A DNA stretch of 10,690 nt from Clostridia bacterium (lineage in GTDB: Bacteria > Bacillota > Clostridia > Christensenellales > CAG-917): the NCBI GenBank assembly GCA_900754695.1, contig CAAEDU010000084.1, forward strand, positions 1 to 10,690. Direction: 5' to 3'. The notes under the pieces were generated by a model, which saw only the letters and a program-made list of their open reading frames with translations, did no database searches and had not been told where the DNA came from. Below, piece by piece: positions 1 through 5,760 of the stretch (positions within the stretch are counted from its first letter, which is position 1; every line of letters begins with the position of its first letter). The translations under genes were made by a program, and so were the position numbers.

Positions 1-104
1 CAGAGCAAGAGATTTTCGGATGATTTTGCACGGGCGGAACGCAGGCAATAGTATACATATTGGCAAGTTTCGGCTGTGCAAAAGTGCCGAAAAGAATTGC
101 TCTG
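1..104. repeat. Long interrupted inverted repeat (about 104-nt hairpin)
   Basis: Three perfect arm blocks pair in order: CAGAGCAA (1-8) with TTGCTCTG (97-104), TTTTCGG (13-19) with CCGAAAA (87-93), and TTTTGCAC (24-31) with GTGCAAAA (76-83). That gives 23 Watson-Crick pairs separated by two 4x3 internal loops (GAGA/GAA and ATGA/GTG). Weaker pairing continues inward: 36-40 with 67-71 (one G-U pair) and 47-50 with 58-61. The element lies 60 bp before the start of the plus-strand membrane-protein gene, so it could be a structured 5' leader, a small RNA on either strand, or a miniature inverted-repeat element. It is more AT-rich than the surrounding genes. It begins at the window edge, so it may extend further left. 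No U-tract follows either arm, so it is not an ordinary terminator. Confidence 0.6.
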
Positions 105-164
105 AGGCTGGTTTGTATTATTCCTGTCTGGCATACCACGGGAGGGAGCGGCATAAAATATGGC

Positions 165-563
165 ATGAAAAATTCCGAGATGTTGCGTAAGGATGCGGCG
201 GACATACTGCGGGCGAGCCTGATCGCCCTCGTGATCTCGCTGCTTCTCGTACTCGTGTTCGCGCTCATCGTGCGGCTCGCGGGGCTGGACGGCGCCGCCC
301 TCACGGTGGGAAACTATGTCATCAAAGCCCTCGCGGTGCTCACGGGAGTGCTGGCAGGCTTCCGCACCCCTGCGGCAGGCGCGGTGAAAGGCGGGATCGT
401 AGGCGTGTTCTTCACCCTGCTCGCGGTGTTCGTCTTCGCCGCCGCGGACGGTTTCAGGAGCGCGAATTTCAATTTCGCGGACTTTCTCACCACCGTAATA
501 ACGGGAGTCATCTCCGGCATCATCGCCGTGAATCTCCCGCGGCGCAGACGCAAGACGAAATAG
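165..563 (+). CDS. Small four-helix membrane protein, TIGR04086 (YrzE-like) family
   Basis: This 132-residue protein is almost entirely hydrophobic. It has four predicted membrane segments at about residues 14-38, 50-65, 74-95 and 106-124, a lysine/arginine-containing N-terminus, and a very basic C-terminal end (PRRRRKTK) that should face the cytoplasm. Length, topology and proximity to yajC match the TIGR04086 putative membrane protein family of Clostridia and Bacilli, whose function is unknown. The ATG at 165 was chosen because GGAGGGAG lies upstream at 141-148. That spacing is long (16 nt), and ATG at 180 is an alternative. The frame is open upstream to 60, but those residues are not family-like. 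In this window the gene is on the opposite strand from yajC and converges on it, sharing a bidirectional terminator. Family assignment is from recalled pattern, not a search. Confidence 0.75.
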   Translation: MKNSEMLRKDAADILRASLIALVISLLLVLVFALIVRLAGLDGAALTVGNYVIKALAVLTGVLAGFRTPAAGAVKGGIVGVFFTLLAVFVFAAADGFRSANFNFADFLTTVITGVISGIIAVNLPRRRRKTK

Positions 564-617
564 GATATGCATGCGACCGACCGGGCACGACACCTCTCCG
601 TCCGCGGACTTTATCGC

Positions 618-647
618 AAAAAAAAGCGCCCTCATCGGGCGCTTTTT
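618..647. terminator. Bidirectional intrinsic terminator between the TIGR04086-like gene and yajC
   Basis: A GC stem GCGCCC (626-631) / GGGCGC (637-642) with loop TCATC is flanked by eight A on the left (618-625) and five T on the right (643-647). Read on the plus strand it ends the membrane-protein transcript. Read on the minus strand the eight A become a U-tract directly after the stem, 15-40 bp past the yajC stop codon. The A and T flanks can also lengthen the stem. This is the only clear rho-independent terminator in the window. Confidence 0.92.
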
Positions 648-661
648 ATGCTTTCGGGATG

Positions 662-1093
662 TCAGTCCTTCTTTTCTTCTTCGGTGGCGGCTCCGGTCGC
701 CTCGGCGTTCTCTTCCGCGACGGCGGTGTCCTCATCCGCAAAGACGGTCTCCTCTGCCTTGTTCTCCTCTGCGGGAGCGGGCTCGGACACGACGGGCTCT
801 GCGGGAGCGGCGGGGGCTGCAACATTCTGGAGCACGAGTCCGACGGCGTTGCGGTCGATGACGATGACGGTGGGCTGAGCCTCCGTGCCGACGTTGACGT
901 GCAGGGTGTTGTCCGCATTCACCTGGACGATGACGCCGACCAGTCTGCCGATGGTCATGATCTTGGTGCCGACGGTGAGGCTGTTCATCATCTCCTGCTG
1001 CTGCTTCTGTCTCTTTTTCTGAGGAATGATGGTGAGAAGGATCATACCGACGAGGATAACGCCGATTATCAGATAGAGCCACCAGTTGTCCAT
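662..1093 (-). CDS. yajC: Preprotein translocase subunit YajC
   Basis: This 143-residue protein has the YajC layout: a short N-terminus, one membrane helix at about residues 4-24 (WWLYLIIGVILVGMILL), then PQKKRQKQQQEMM and a small soluble domain with the family motif VGTKIMTIGRLVGVIVQV. YajC associates with SecDF at the Sec translocon in the cytoplasmic membrane. The start is fixed by AAGGAG (minus strand, 1103-1108) nine nt upstream of the ATG. The open frame extends to a TTG at 1117, but that would swallow the ribosome binding site. The last ~55 residues are an Ala/Pro/Glu-rich acidic tail ending in EEEKKD, longer than in most YajC proteins (usually 85-115 residues) and probably disordered. 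It follows tgt, the usual order, but has a dedicated promoter. Confidence 0.95.
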   Translation of the reverse strand: MDNWWLYLIIGVILVGMILLTIIPQKKRQKQQQEMMNSLTVGTKIMTIGRLVGVIVQVNADNTLHVNVGTEAQPTVIVIDRNAVGLVLQNVAAPAAPAEPVVSEPAPAEENKAEETVFADEDTAVAEENAEATGAATEEEKKD

Positions 1094-1102
1094 ATTATGT
1101 TT

Positions 1103-1108
1103 CTCCTT
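1103..1108 (-). promoter_or_regulatory. Ribosome binding site deciding the yajC start
   Basis: AAGGAG on the minus strand sits nine nt before ATG at 1093, placing the start at MDNWW rather than at the upstream in-frame TTG (1117). Confidence 0.85.
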
Positions 1109-1148
1109 TTTCCGCAAAAACGGTCTTGTTTTTTGAGTTATACTAACG

Positions 1149-1176
1149 ATTATACACGGTTTGTTGACAAAATCAA
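1149..1176 (-). promoter_or_regulatory. Sigma-A-type promoter for yajC
   Basis: On the minus strand, TTGATT (1171-1176), a 16-bp spacer and a perfect TATAAT (1149-1154) lie in the 118-bp gap between tgt and yajC. The predicted transcription start is near 1142, giving a leader of about 48 nt before the yajC ATG. The gap is clearly AT-richer than the flanking genes. yajC can therefore be transcribed separately from the long upstream operon. Confidence 0.75.
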
Positions 1177-1177
1177 C
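1163..1177. repeat. Inverted repeat over the yajC -35 element
   Basis: GTTGA (1163-1167) and TCAAC (1173-1177) form a 5-bp inverted repeat with a 5-nt centre. It covers the -35 hexamer of the yajC promoter and could be a small operator. It is short enough that chance is a real alternative. Confidence 0.35.
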
Positions 1178-1211
1178 CGATTTGAAGCACTTTGCCGCAT
1201 ATCCTCACATT

Positions 1212-2315
1212 TCAACCCTTATACTGCTTCATGAAATCTTCCTTAAAATCGAGATATCTGTCCTGCATGATCGCCTCGCGTATCTCGGCGGCAAGCCTCT
1301 CGAGGAAGCGGATGTTGTGGATGGAGAGCAGCCGCCCGCCCATGATCTCGTCCGCTTTGATGAGATGACGGATGTATGCGCGCGTATAGTTGCGGCAGGC
1401 ATAGCAGTCGCAGGTGTCGTCCACGGGAGTGAAGTCCTCGGCGTACGGCGCGTTGCGTATGGTGAGGAACCCTTCCCTGACCATCGCCGTCCCGTTCCTG
1501 GCTATGCGGGTGGGGAGCACGCAGTCGAACATGTCCACTCCCCTCGCGACGCCCTCAACGATATAGTCCGCAGTCCCCACGCCCATGAGATAGTGCGGCA
1601 TGTCCTTGGGAAGGTGCGGCGCGAGCGCGTCCAGCATGGCGTACATCGTCTCCGCGGGCTCGCCCACGGAAAGTCCGCCTATGGCTATGCCGCAGGTGGC
1701 GTAAGGCATGCTGCGTTTCAGGCTCTCCACTCTGAGATCGGCGTACATGTTGCCCTGTATGATGGGGAAGAGGGTCTGATGGCTTTTCAGTCTGACGGAA
1801 GCGAAACGGTCCAGCCAGCGCAGAGTGCGCTCCATCGCCTCCTCCGCCCTCTCGTGGGAGATGTCGGGGGCGGTGAGCTCGTCGAATGCCATCACGATGT
1901 CGGAGCCCAGCGCACGCTGTATCTCGGCAGACTTCTCCGGCGAGAAGAAGTGACGGGAGCCGTCGATGAAACTGTTGAAGTACATCCCCTCGTCCGTGAC
2001 CTTCCTCAGAGAAGAAAGCGAGAACACCTGAAAGCCCCCGCTGTCCGTGAGGATGGCGCCGTCCCAGTTCATGAACTTGTGCAGACCGCCCGCGCGCTCG
2101 ATGAGCTCGTGACCGGGGCGGAGATAGAGATGATAGGTGTTGGAGAGGAGGATCTGCGCCCCCGTCGCCCTGACCTCTTCGGGAGAGAGCCCCTTCACGG
2201 TCGCCTTGGTGCCGACGGGCATGAAACACGGGGTGTCGATGACCCCGTGCTCGGTGTAGAGCTTGCCCACTCTCGCGCCCGATTGTTTGCAGGTGTGTAT
2301 GACTTCAAACCTCAT
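1212..2315 (-). CDS. tgt: Queuine/preQ1 tRNA-guanine transglycosylase
   Basis: Bacterial TGT exchanges guanine-34 of tRNAs with GUN anticodons (Asp, Asn, His, Tyr) for preQ1, the committed tRNA step of queuosine synthesis. The 367-residue length is standard. The TIM-barrel motifs are present: TDSGGFQVFS with the general acid/base Asp91, MAFDELTAP around residue 145, LMGVG near 243-247, and VDMFDCVLPTR with the nucleophile Asp264. The zinc site is complete: Cys302, Cys304, Cys307 and His333. These positions match those known for the E. coli enzyme. The ATG at 2315 follows an AGAGG on the minus strand. It lies 154 bp downstream of queA, the enzyme that acts next on its product, and upstream of yajC, the common bacterial order queA-tgt-yajC. 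Nothing is truncated. Confidence 0.97.
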   Translation of the reverse strand: MRFEVIHTCKQSGARVGKLYTEHGVIDTPCFMPVGTKATVKGLSPEEVRATGAQILLSNTYHLYLRPGHELIERAGGLHKFMNWDGAILTDSGGFQVFSLSSLRKVTDEGMYFNSFIDGSRHFFSPEKSAEIQRALGSDIVMAFDELTAPDISHERAEEAMERTLRWLDRFASVRLKSHQTLFPIIQGNMYADLRVESLKRSMPYATCGIAIGGLSVGEPAETMYAMLDALAPHLPKDMPHYLMGVGTADYIVEGVARGVDMFDCVLPTRIARNGTAMVREGFLTIRNAPYAEDFTPVDDTCDCYACRNYTRAYIRHLIKADEIMGGRLLSIHNIRFLERLAAEIREAIMQDRYLDFKEDFMKQYKG

Positions 2316-2469
2316 TTTTACCTCTTTTGCCGCCCCTCGCGGACGGCTCTCGGCGCTTCCGCTCCCCGCGCCGCCGACAGAACATTCACTCGTCTGCTCA
2401 TCGATTTAGTCTTGCCGTTCGGCTCATATGATGTGTTGCCCGCAAGCCCGTTTTAAGCCGCGCCGCCGC
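2316..2469 (-). other. Intergenic gap between queA and tgt
   Basis: This 154-bp gap is unusually long for the queA-tgt junction. It contains a GC-rich inverted repeat CGGCGC (2351-2356) / GCGCCG (2368-2373) with an 11-nt loop, without a U-tract. A 27-codon minus-strand frame (MSRRVNVL...) ends just before tgt but lacks a ribosome binding site and resembles nothing known. I see no convincing promoter. Confidence 0.4.
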
Positions 2470-3498
2470 TCACTCGAAGAAGCAGCTGTCTCCGAACGAA
2501 AAGAACCGATAACGCTCTTTAACCGCCAAATTGTACAGTTCAAGTGTCTTTTCGCGCCCGATGAGCGCCGAGACCAACATGATGAGAGTGGACTCCGGCA
2601 GGTGGAAGTTGGTGATGAGTGCGTCCACGCATCTGAACTTGTACGGCGGATAGATGAAAATCTTGGTCTCCCCCGTCTGCGCCCTCACCGTGCCGTCCTC
2701 CGCCGCGGTGGACTCCAGCACTCTGACCGCGGTCGTGCCGACGGCGATGACCCGTCTCCCCTCACGCTTCGCGGCGTTGATCTTCTCCGCCGCTTCCGGG
2801 GAAAGCTCGTAATATTCCGAGTGCATCTCGTGCTCCGTCACCTTCTCCGCCTTGACGGGACGGAAGGTGCCGAGACCGATGTGCAGCAGCACTTCGCAGA
2901 AATCAGCGCCGACATCCTTCACCCTCTGCATGAGCTCGGGGGTGAAGTGCAGCCCCGCGGTGGGCGCTGCCGCCGACCCGTCCGTCTTGCTGTACACGGT
3001 GTTATACCTCGTCTTGTCCGCGAGTTTCTCGTGGATATAGGGTGGCAGGGGCATGTTGCCCACTCTGTCGAGGATATCCTCGAACACGCCGTCGAATGCG
3101 AACTTCACCGTGCGGACGCCGTAGTCGCCCACATCCTCCACCTCGGCGGAGAGCTCGTCGGACACTTTGAGCACGCTCCCCTTCTTCGCCTTTCTCGCGG
3201 GGCGCATGATGCACTCCCAGCGGGTGTAGTCCTTGCGGCGGAGGAGAAGGATCTCGAATGTCGTCTCCCTCCCCTCCATGTGCGCGAAGATGCGCGCGGG
3301 GATTACCTTGGTGTTGTTGATGACCAAAAGGTCGCCCTTTTTGAGGAAGCTTGGCAGGTCGTAAAAATGCGCGTGAGTCACTTTGTCCTCCGCGCGGGAA
3401 TAGACCAGCAGTCTGCTGTGGTCTCTGGGCTCGACGGGAGTCTGCGCGATGAGTTCCTCGGGAAGGTCGTAGTAAAAGTCGTGCGTGAGCAGTTCCAT
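2470..3498 (-). CDS. queA: S-adenosylmethionine:tRNA ribosyltransferase-isomerase
   Basis: QueA transfers and rearranges the ribosyl moiety of SAM onto preQ1-modified tRNA to make epoxyqueuosine, acting directly after Tgt in the cytoplasm. The 342-residue length is normal. Family-typical segments occur in order: the N-terminal FYYDLPEELIAQTPVEPRD, DLLVINNTKVIPARI, MPLPPYI near 149-155, the strongly conserved GSAAAPTAGLHFT near 174-186, LGTFRPVKAE, ALITNFHLPESTLIMLVSAL near 289-308 and the C-terminal YRFFSFGD. The ATG directly abuts the ruvB stop codon (TGAATG), and the GAGG serving it lies inside the ruvB end, so translation is probably coupled to ruvB. The C-terminus (SCFFE) is a few residues shorter than in E. 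coli. Pairing with tgt supports a functional queuosine module. Confidence 0.96.
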   Translation of the reverse strand: MELLTHDFYYDLPEELIAQTPVEPRDHSRLLVYSRAEDKVTHAHFYDLPSFLKKGDLLVINNTKVIPARIFAHMEGRETTFEILLLRRKDYTRWECIMRPARKAKKGSVLKVSDELSAEVEDVGDYGVRTVKFAFDGVFEDILDRVGNMPLPPYIHEKLADKTRYNTVYSKTDGSAAAPTAGLHFTPELMQRVKDVGADFCEVLLHIGLGTFRPVKAEKVTEHEMHSEYYELSPEAAEKINAAKREGRRVIAVGTTAVRVLESTAAEDGTVRAQTGETKIFIYPPYKFRCVDALITNFHLPESTLIMLVSALIGREKTLELYNLAVKERYRFFSFGDSCFFE

Positions 3499-4542
3499 TC
3501 AATCCTCGTCGAAAAGGCTGGTCTGCACCACCGCACCTTTGCCCGCCGCGGGCGGTTTTTTGCCGAGGTGCTTGTAGGCGTTCTCCGTGCACACCCTGCC
3601 CCTCGGCGTCCTGCCGAGGAACCCGAGCTGGATGAGGAAGGGCTCCACGACATCCTCGATGGTGGTCGCCTCCTCTCCCGTCGCCGCCGCGAGGGTGTCC
3701 AACCCCACGGGACCGCCGCCGAACTTGTCGATGACCGCTTCCAGCACCGTCCTGTCCACGATGTCGAGACCGAGCTCGTCCACGTCGAGGTGCGCGAGCG
3801 CCTTTCGCGTGACATCGAGAGGGATGACGCTGAGCCCCTCCACCTGCGCGAAGTCGCGCACACGCCTGAGAAGCCTGTTCGCGACGCGGGGGGTGCCGCG
3901 GCTGCGCCGCGCGATCTCCTCCGCGGCGTCGGCGTCGATGCTCACCCCGAGGATGTTCGCCGAGCGGCGGATGATCCTGCCGAGCTCCGCGGGGGTGTAC
4001 ATCTCAAGGCGCATGAGCATGCCGAACCTGTCGCGGAGGGGGCTCGAGAGCATCCCCGCGCGGGTGGTCGCGCCTATAAGAGTGAATTTCTTCAGCGGTA
4101 TGCGTATGCTCCTCGCCATGGGACCTTTGCCTGAGACGATGTCCAGCGAGTAGTCCTCCATGGCGGGATAAAGCACTTCCTCTATGCTGCGGTTGAGACG
4201 GTGGATCTCGTCGATGAAGAGGATGTCCCCCTTCTCGAGGTTGGTGAGGATGGCGGCAAGGTCGGCGGGACGCTCGATGGCAGGACCCGACGTCACCCTG
4301 ATCTGCGCGCCGAGCTCGTTGGCGATGACGTGCGCGAGCGTGGTCTTGCCAAGCCCGGGAGGTCCGTAGAGAAGGACGTGGTCAAGCGCCTCTCCCCTCG
4401 CTTTTGCCGCGGAGATGAAAATCTCCAGATTCTTCTTGATCTTGTCCTGTCCGACATAGTCCGCCATGCACCGCGGACGGAGAGTGACCTCCGACTCGTC
4501 GTCTTCGATGGTCAGACTGCTGACAATTCTTTCGTCGTCCAT
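3499..4542 (-). CDS. ruvB: Holliday junction branch migration DNA helicase RuvB
   Basis: RuvB is the AAA+ motor that, loaded by RuvA, drives branch migration of Holliday junctions. The 347-residue protein shows all parts: Walker A GPPGLGKTT (about 60-68), Walker B DILFIDEIHRL (about 106-116), sensor 1 GATTRAG (157-163), the arginine-finger segment LRDRFG, sensor 2 RGTPRVANRLLRRVRD, and the C-terminal winged-helix segment GLDTLAAATGEEATTIEDVVEPFLIQLGFLGRTPRGR. It starts in the usual way (MDDERIVSS). ATG at 4542 was preferred over the in-frame GTG at 4548 because the residues before MDDERI are not conserved. Neither has a clear Shine-Dalgarno sequence. It follows ruvA after a 68-bp hairpin-rich gap and abuts queA. 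The C-terminus ends in an acidic SLFDED. Confidence 0.97.
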   Translation of the reverse strand: MDDERIVSSLTIEDDESEVTLRPRCMADYVGQDKIKKNLEIFISAAKARGEALDHVLLYGPPGLGKTTLAHVIANELGAQIRVTSGPAIERPADLAAILTNLEKGDILFIDEIHRLNRSIEEVLYPAMEDYSLDIVSGKGPMARSIRIPLKKFTLIGATTRAGMLSSPLRDRFGMLMRLEMYTPAELGRIIRRSANILGVSIDADAAEEIARRSRGTPRVANRLLRRVRDFAQVEGLSVIPLDVTRKALAHLDVDELGLDIVDRTVLEAVIDKFGGGPVGLDTLAAATGEEATTIEDVVEPFLIQLGFLGRTPRGRVCTENAYKHLGKKPPAAGKGAVVQTSLFDED

Positions 4543-4554
4543 AATCACCGTATC

Positions 4555-4603
4555 GCCGTTTCAACGGCATGTTTTGTCACATGAACCGCGCATTTGCGCA
4601 GTT
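4555..4603 (-). other. Three consecutive small hairpins between ruvA and ruvB
   Basis: The short ruvA-ruvB gap is almost filled by inverted repeats: AACCGCGC (4584-4591) / GCGCAGTT (4596-4603), one wobble on the minus-strand RNA, loop of four; CATGT (4568-4572) / ACATG (4579-4583), loop of six; and GCCGT (4555-4559) / ACGGC (4564-4568), loop of four. None has a U-tract. They lie just before a ruvB start that lacks an obvious ribosome binding site, so they may shape ruvB translation or mRNA stability. Confidence 0.5.
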
Positions 4604-4610
4604 CTTGCGT

Positions 4611-5195
4611 TCATCCGATAAATTTGAGCGCGGTCGCGATGAGCTCCTGCACGCCCTTTGCCGTCTCCTTCGCCTTCTGCACGGCGCGCACCGCCTCCGT
4701 GTTGGAGACCCCGAGAGAGACGAGCGCGAACACCGCGTCCGAGACATCCTCTTCCATCGCGCCGCCGATCTCGCTCGCCGCGTCCGCCATGTCCACGGCG
4801 ACCTGCTCGCGCAGGTTGAGCACGATGAGCTCCGCCGTCTTTTTCCCCAAACCTTTGATCTTTGAGAGGGTCTTGACGTCGCCCGTTGCGATCGCGACCG
4901 TGAGCGTGCCGAGGTCGTAGCCGCTAAGGATCTGCATGGCAAGTTTCGGTCCTACACCGCTTATCTCGATGAGGCGCATGAAGAGCGTCTTCTCCTCCGC
5001 GCGGGAGAACCCGTAAAGCGCGAAGACGTCCTCGCGCACATAGAGATAGGTGTAGAGTTTCATCTCCTTGCCCGTCTCGTTCGCGTCAGCGAGAGTGTTG
5101 CCGCTCACGCCGAGCTCATAACCTATGCCGTTGTTTTCCAGCACCACCTTGCCCGCCTCGACGGCGACAAGCGTGCCCTTGATGTAGTTGTACAT
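4611..5195 (-). CDS. ruvA: Holliday junction branch migration protein RuvA
   Basis: RuvA binds four-way junctions as a tetramer and recruits RuvB. The 194-residue length is typical. Domain I, an OB fold, spans about 1-65 (MYNYIKGTLVAVEAGKVVLE ... LYTYLYVREDVFALYGF). Domain II carries the two helix-hairpin-helix motifs LIEISGVGPKLAMQIL (about 76-91) and LSKIKGLGKKTAELIVLNL (about 109-127). Domain III, which contacts RuvB, is at about 147-194 and follows an acidic linker (ASEIGGAMEEDVSD). The ATG is preceded by GAGGAG on the minus strand with short spacing. The family's standard start (MYxYIKG) supports this choice. Unlike the usual ruvC-ruvA adjacency, an SdpI-like gene plus a 159-bp gap lies between ruvC and ruvA here. 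Confidence 0.96.
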   Translation of the reverse strand: MYNYIKGTLVAVEAGKVVLENNGIGYELGVSGNTLADANETGKEMKLYTYLYVREDVFALYGFSRAEEKTLFMRLIEISGVGPKLAMQILSGYDLGTLTVAIATGDVKTLSKIKGLGKKTAELIVLNLREQVAVDMADAASEIGGAMEEDVSDAVFALVSLGVSNTEAVRAVQKAKETAKGVQELIATALKFIG

Positions 5196-5354
5196 ATCTC
5201 CTCACGCCTTTCGGCTGTTTTTGTCTTTTCCGGGTCCCGTCCGCCGCGGCTCCTTCGCGCCTTCATGCTTTCCCGCGCTCACCGCCCGGGCGTTCCGCCA
5301 TGGCGGCGCCGCATCTCGCACCGCGCGTCATCACACGCGGCTCTTACGCTGCGG
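5196..5354 (-). other. Palindrome-rich gap upstream of ruvA
   Basis: This 159-bp stretch has no credible gene. It holds a 10-bp palindrome CGCCCGGGCG (5283-5292), a 12-bp palindrome CCGCCATGGCGG (5295-5306) and a hairpin with arms CCGCGCGT and ACACGCGG (5321-5340, one mismatch). There is no U-tract, and I do not recognise a -10/-35 pair for ruvA. Confidence 0.45.
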
Positions 5355-5729
5355 TCATTCTTCTTCCCTCTCGCGCTCTTTCTCCTCAAGAGCGTTGAGC
5401 GCCCTCTCCGCGCACACCGCTCCGAGCACGATCGCAAGAACGAGCGGGATATATAGGAGCGCAAATCCGTATTCCCAGAACGGGAGCTCCGTGCCGTAGC
5501 GCACCCCGAGCATGACCGCGCCCGCAACGAAAGATGCGCCCGTGACGACCGCAGCCGGCAGCCCGAATGCGGCGTTTGCGGCATACCAGCGCTTCTCGTT
5601 CTTGGTGCTCCTCGCCGTCCTGTATCCGTAGAGATACTGCATCGGCACCTGTTTCAGCGCAAGCGGCAGCGCGAGCGCGAAGAAAAGCAGGTCAAGGATC
5701 ACTGCGATCACATTGGGAGCAAGCGGCAT
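5355..5729 (-). CDS. SdpI-family (DUF/PF13630-like) small membrane protein
   Basis: This 124-residue protein has three hydrophobic segments at about residues 5-26, 55-77 and 84-107. After the first comes GYRTARSTKNEKRWYAAN, which fits the SdpI/YhfL C-terminal domain pattern (GYRTxxSxKNxxxWxxAN). SdpI of Bacillus subtilis gives immunity to the SdpC killing peptide, but most small SdpI-domain proteins are uncharacterised, so I infer only family membership, not immunity. The C-terminus is a charged low-complexity tail (EEKEREREEE). The ATG is preceded by GAGAGGTG at good spacing. It lies 31 bp after ruvC and breaks the usual ruvC-ruvA adjacency. No sdpC-like toxin precursor is visible in the window. 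Confidence 0.75.
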   Translation of the reverse strand: MPLAPNVIAVILDLLFFALALPLALKQVPMQYLYGYRTARSTKNEKRWYAANAAFGLPAAVVTGASFVAGAVMLGVRYGTELPFWEYGFALLYIPLVLAIVLGAVCAERALNALEEKEREREEE

Positions 5730-5743
5730 CTTTCACCTCTCTC

Positions 5744-5759
5744 GGCGCCCCGCGGCGCC
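5744..5759. repeat. GC hairpin between ruvC and the SdpI-like gene
   Basis: GGCGCC (5744-5749) and GGCGCC (5754-5759) form a 6-bp stem with a four-base loop, directly after the ruvC stop codon. No U-tract follows, so it may be an mRNA-stabilising or weak attenuating stem rather than a terminator. Confidence 0.4.
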
Positions 5760-5760
5760 T

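Noticed and set aside
1..104. Signal recognition particle RNA or integron attC site as explanation of the left hairpin
   Set aside because: The apical GGAA tetraloop and conserved asymmetric loop of SRP RNA are absent, and the attC terminal core sites (GTTRRRY/RYYYAAC) are not present.
52..164. Promoters for the plus-strand membrane-protein gene (TTGCAC-17-TAGTAT near 26-54; TATTAT at 116-121)
   Set aside because: The first has poor hexamers and lies inside the hairpin; the second has a good -10 but no acceptable -35. Neither is convincing enough to annotate.
1161..4134. Long plus-strand open frames of 431 and 568 codons opposite tgt, queA and ruvB
   Set aside because: They lie antisense to clear conserved genes, are Arg/His/Val-rich with no family resemblance, and arise from the GC-rich codon use of the real genes.
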